A DNA stretch of 6,945 nucleotides from positions 1 through 6,945 of the forward strand of contig JADFHG010000204.1 of the NCBI GenBank assembly GCA_022567365.1, read 5' to 3'. This DNA is from Planctomycetota bacterium. Its GTDB lineage: Bacteria; Planctomycetota; Phycisphaerae; UBA1845. The notes under the pieces were generated by a model. The model saw only the letters and a program-made list of their open reading frames with translations, was not told the DNA's origin and searched no databases. Position 1 is the first letter of the stretch; every line of letters starts with the position of its first letter. Below are positions 6,011 to 6,945 of this stretch, piece by piece. A program made the translations under genes and the position numbers.

Positions 6011-6799
6011 ATGCTGTTCATGCAATCCGCCGAGACCGCCGCATCCGTCATCGTGCCGACCTATCGCGAGGCCGAGAACATCCCGGCGCTCGTCGAGCGT
6101 ACGTCGGCCGCGGCGCGTGCGGCGGGCATCACCATCGAGATCATCATCGTGGACGACGATTCCCAAGACGGGACGATCGAGGTCGTCGAGCGGTTGGCCG
6201 CCAAGCACCCCGTCCGCCTGATCACGCGGACCGACGAGCGCGGTCTCTCGAGCGCGGTGCTGCGGGGGTTCGCCGAGGCGAAGTACGATTCGCTTGTGGT
6301 CATGGACGCCGACCTGCAGCACCCGCCCGAGATGGTCCCCGAGCTGGTCGCGGGATTGGGCGACGACGCCTGCGACTTCGTGATCGGCACGCGATACGCG
6401 AGCGGCGGCGAGATCGTCGAGGACTGGCCCATGCACCGGCGTCTCGTGAGCTGGGGCGCGAAGCAGATGGCCCGCCCGCTCACGCCGCTCAGCGACCCCT
6501 TGTCCGGTTTCTTCGCAATCCCTAAATCGGTCTGGCGGCGTGCGAAGCGCGTCGATCCGATCGGATACAAGATCGCCCTCGAGCTGTACGTCAAAGGCGG
6601 CTGCCGAAACCCGGTCGAGGTGCCGATCAAGTTCGAGACCCGAGCGGCCGGCAGCAGCAAGCTCACACTCGCCGAACAGCTCCGCTACGTGCGCCACCTA
6701 TGGCGACTGTATCGATTTCGGTTTCCGGTCTTGGTATGGATCGTCATCGCGGTGGCGCTATTGATCTTAGGCGGAGGGGCGTGGTGGGTTATGCTGTGA
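6011..6799 (+). CDS. Family 2 glycosyltransferase, polyprenol-phosphate mannose synthase-like, membrane-anchored
   Basis: This 262-aa GT-A fold enzyme is predicted to transfer a sugar from a nucleotide donor to a polyprenyl phosphate on the cytoplasmic face of the inner membrane. Visible motifs are VPTYREAENI at 15-24, the nucleotide-binding VDDDSQDGT at 47-55, the metal-binding DAD at 99-101 within MDADLQHPPE, GTRYASGG at 126-133, and DPLSGFF at 162-168. The stretch SSKLTLAEQLRYVRHLWRLYRF is characteristic of the dolichol/polyprenol-phosphate mannose synthase group. One hydrophobic segment, about 239-262, runs to the very C-terminus as a membrane anchor. The mannose specificity is inferred; a glucose- or other sugar-transferring relative is possible. 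I start at ATG 6011; ATG 6020 is equally possible (259 aa). The frame stays open upstream to 5828, but that stretch contains repeats and lacks family sequence. No clear ribosome-binding site precedes either ATG. It is transcribed away from mlaE. Confidence 0.9.
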   Translation: MLFMQSAETAASVIVPTYREAENIPALVERTSAAARAAGITIEIIIVDDDSQDGTIEVVERLAAKHPVRLITRTDERGLSSAVLRGFAEAKYDSLVVMDADLQHPPEMVPELVAGLGDDACDFVIGTRYASGGEIVEDWPMHRRLVSWGAKQMARPLTPLSDPLSGFFAIPKSVWRRAKRVDPIGYKIALELYVKGGCRNPVEVPIKFETRAAGSSKLTLAEQLRYVRHLWRLYRFRFPVLVWIVIAVALLILGGGAWWVML

Positions 6800-6864
6800 T
6801 CGTCAGCAAGCCGTCGCTTCATCGGGTTACCCTCCCCCGAGCCGCGGGCTGAAGCCTTGCTATT

Positions 6865-6881
6865 ACCCACATTTTTTGGGT
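6865..6881. repeat. Short hairpin ACCCA-TGGGT with T-rich loop
   Basis: Arms at 6865-6869 and 6877-6881 pair around CATTTTT. A bulged pairing of TACCCACA with TGTGGTA (to 6887) is an alternative. It lies 66 nt after the glycosyltransferase stop. The T run is in the loop, not after the stem, so this is not a textbook terminator. A smaller AGCC-GCG-GGCT hairpin precedes it at 6840-6850. Confidence 0.4.
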
Positions 6882-6922
6882 GTGGTAGGCTGGTGTCAAG
6901 TCGAGGTTGTCTGGCGGGGTCG

Positions 6923-6941
6923 GGCGGACAGGAGGTCCGCC
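6923..6941. repeat. Hairpin GGCGGAC-AGGAG-GTCCGCC
   Basis: A perfect 7-bp stem with a 5-nt loop lies at the right edge of the window. Its arms are the same heptamers as the dispersed repeat stem but in swapped order, and the loop differs. It is therefore either a distant relative or an independent GC-rich hairpin. The sequence ends four bases later, so any neighbouring gene cannot be seen. Confidence 0.45.
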
Positions 6942-6945
6942 GAGA

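Noticed and set aside
5948..6697. A 249-codon minus-strand frame opposite the glycosyltransferase
   Set aside because: It is a composition-driven shadow of a well-supported glycosyltransferase.

Overview
The window is GC-rich DNA with a strong G/C bias at third codon positions, from a diderm bacterium. It carries four protein-coding genes and three repeat-bearing intergenic gaps. The best guess for the host is a planctomycete or a relative. The reasons are a YfbK-type von Willebrand protein with a very long N-terminal extension, a stripped-down MlaE-MlaF-MlaD operon, and GC-rich palindromic repeats scattered between genes. This assignment is inference; no rRNA or other decisive marker is present.

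Layout. (1) Positions 2-2575, plus strand: a YfbK-like secreted or membrane-anchored protein with a von Willebrand A (VWA) domain. Its reading frame is open at the left edge, so the true start may lie outside. (2) Positions 2576-2797: a convergent intergenic gap with two adjacent strong hairpins, probably including a terminator for the minus-strand operon, and copy 1 of a palindromic repeat. (3) Positions 5599 down to 2798, minus strand: an operon read mlaE (permease), mlaF (ATPase), mlaD (MCE-domain substrate-binding protein). mlaE and mlaF are 19 nt apart; mlaF and mlaD overlap by 4 nt (ATGA), with a GGAGGT ribosome-binding site inside the end of mlaF. (4) Positions 5600-6010: a divergent intergenic gap with two more copies of the repeat in opposing orientation plus smaller hairpins. 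(5) Positions 6011-6799, plus strand: a family 2 glycosyltransferase resembling polyprenol-phosphate mannose synthase, with a C-terminal membrane anchor. (6) Positions 6800-6945: non-coding sequence with hairpins.

How the genes relate. MlaE, MlaF and MlaD together make an inner-membrane ABC lipid transporter that in other diderms moves phospholipids between the inner and outer membranes. The periplasmic carrier MlaC and the STAS protein MlaB are not encoded here, and MlaD has a long helical C-terminal tail that could replace part of the shuttle function. The glycosyltransferase probably charges a polyprenyl phosphate lipid carrier with a sugar. The VWA protein belongs to a family of unknown molecular function. 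The envelope is a common theme, but only the three mla genes are clearly one functional unit.

I see no phage, CRISPR, tRNA, rRNA, transposase or defence genes. Nothing here looks like a wholly new multi-gene system. The most notable features are the repeat family, the unusual N-terminal half of the VWA protein, and the minimal Mla operon.
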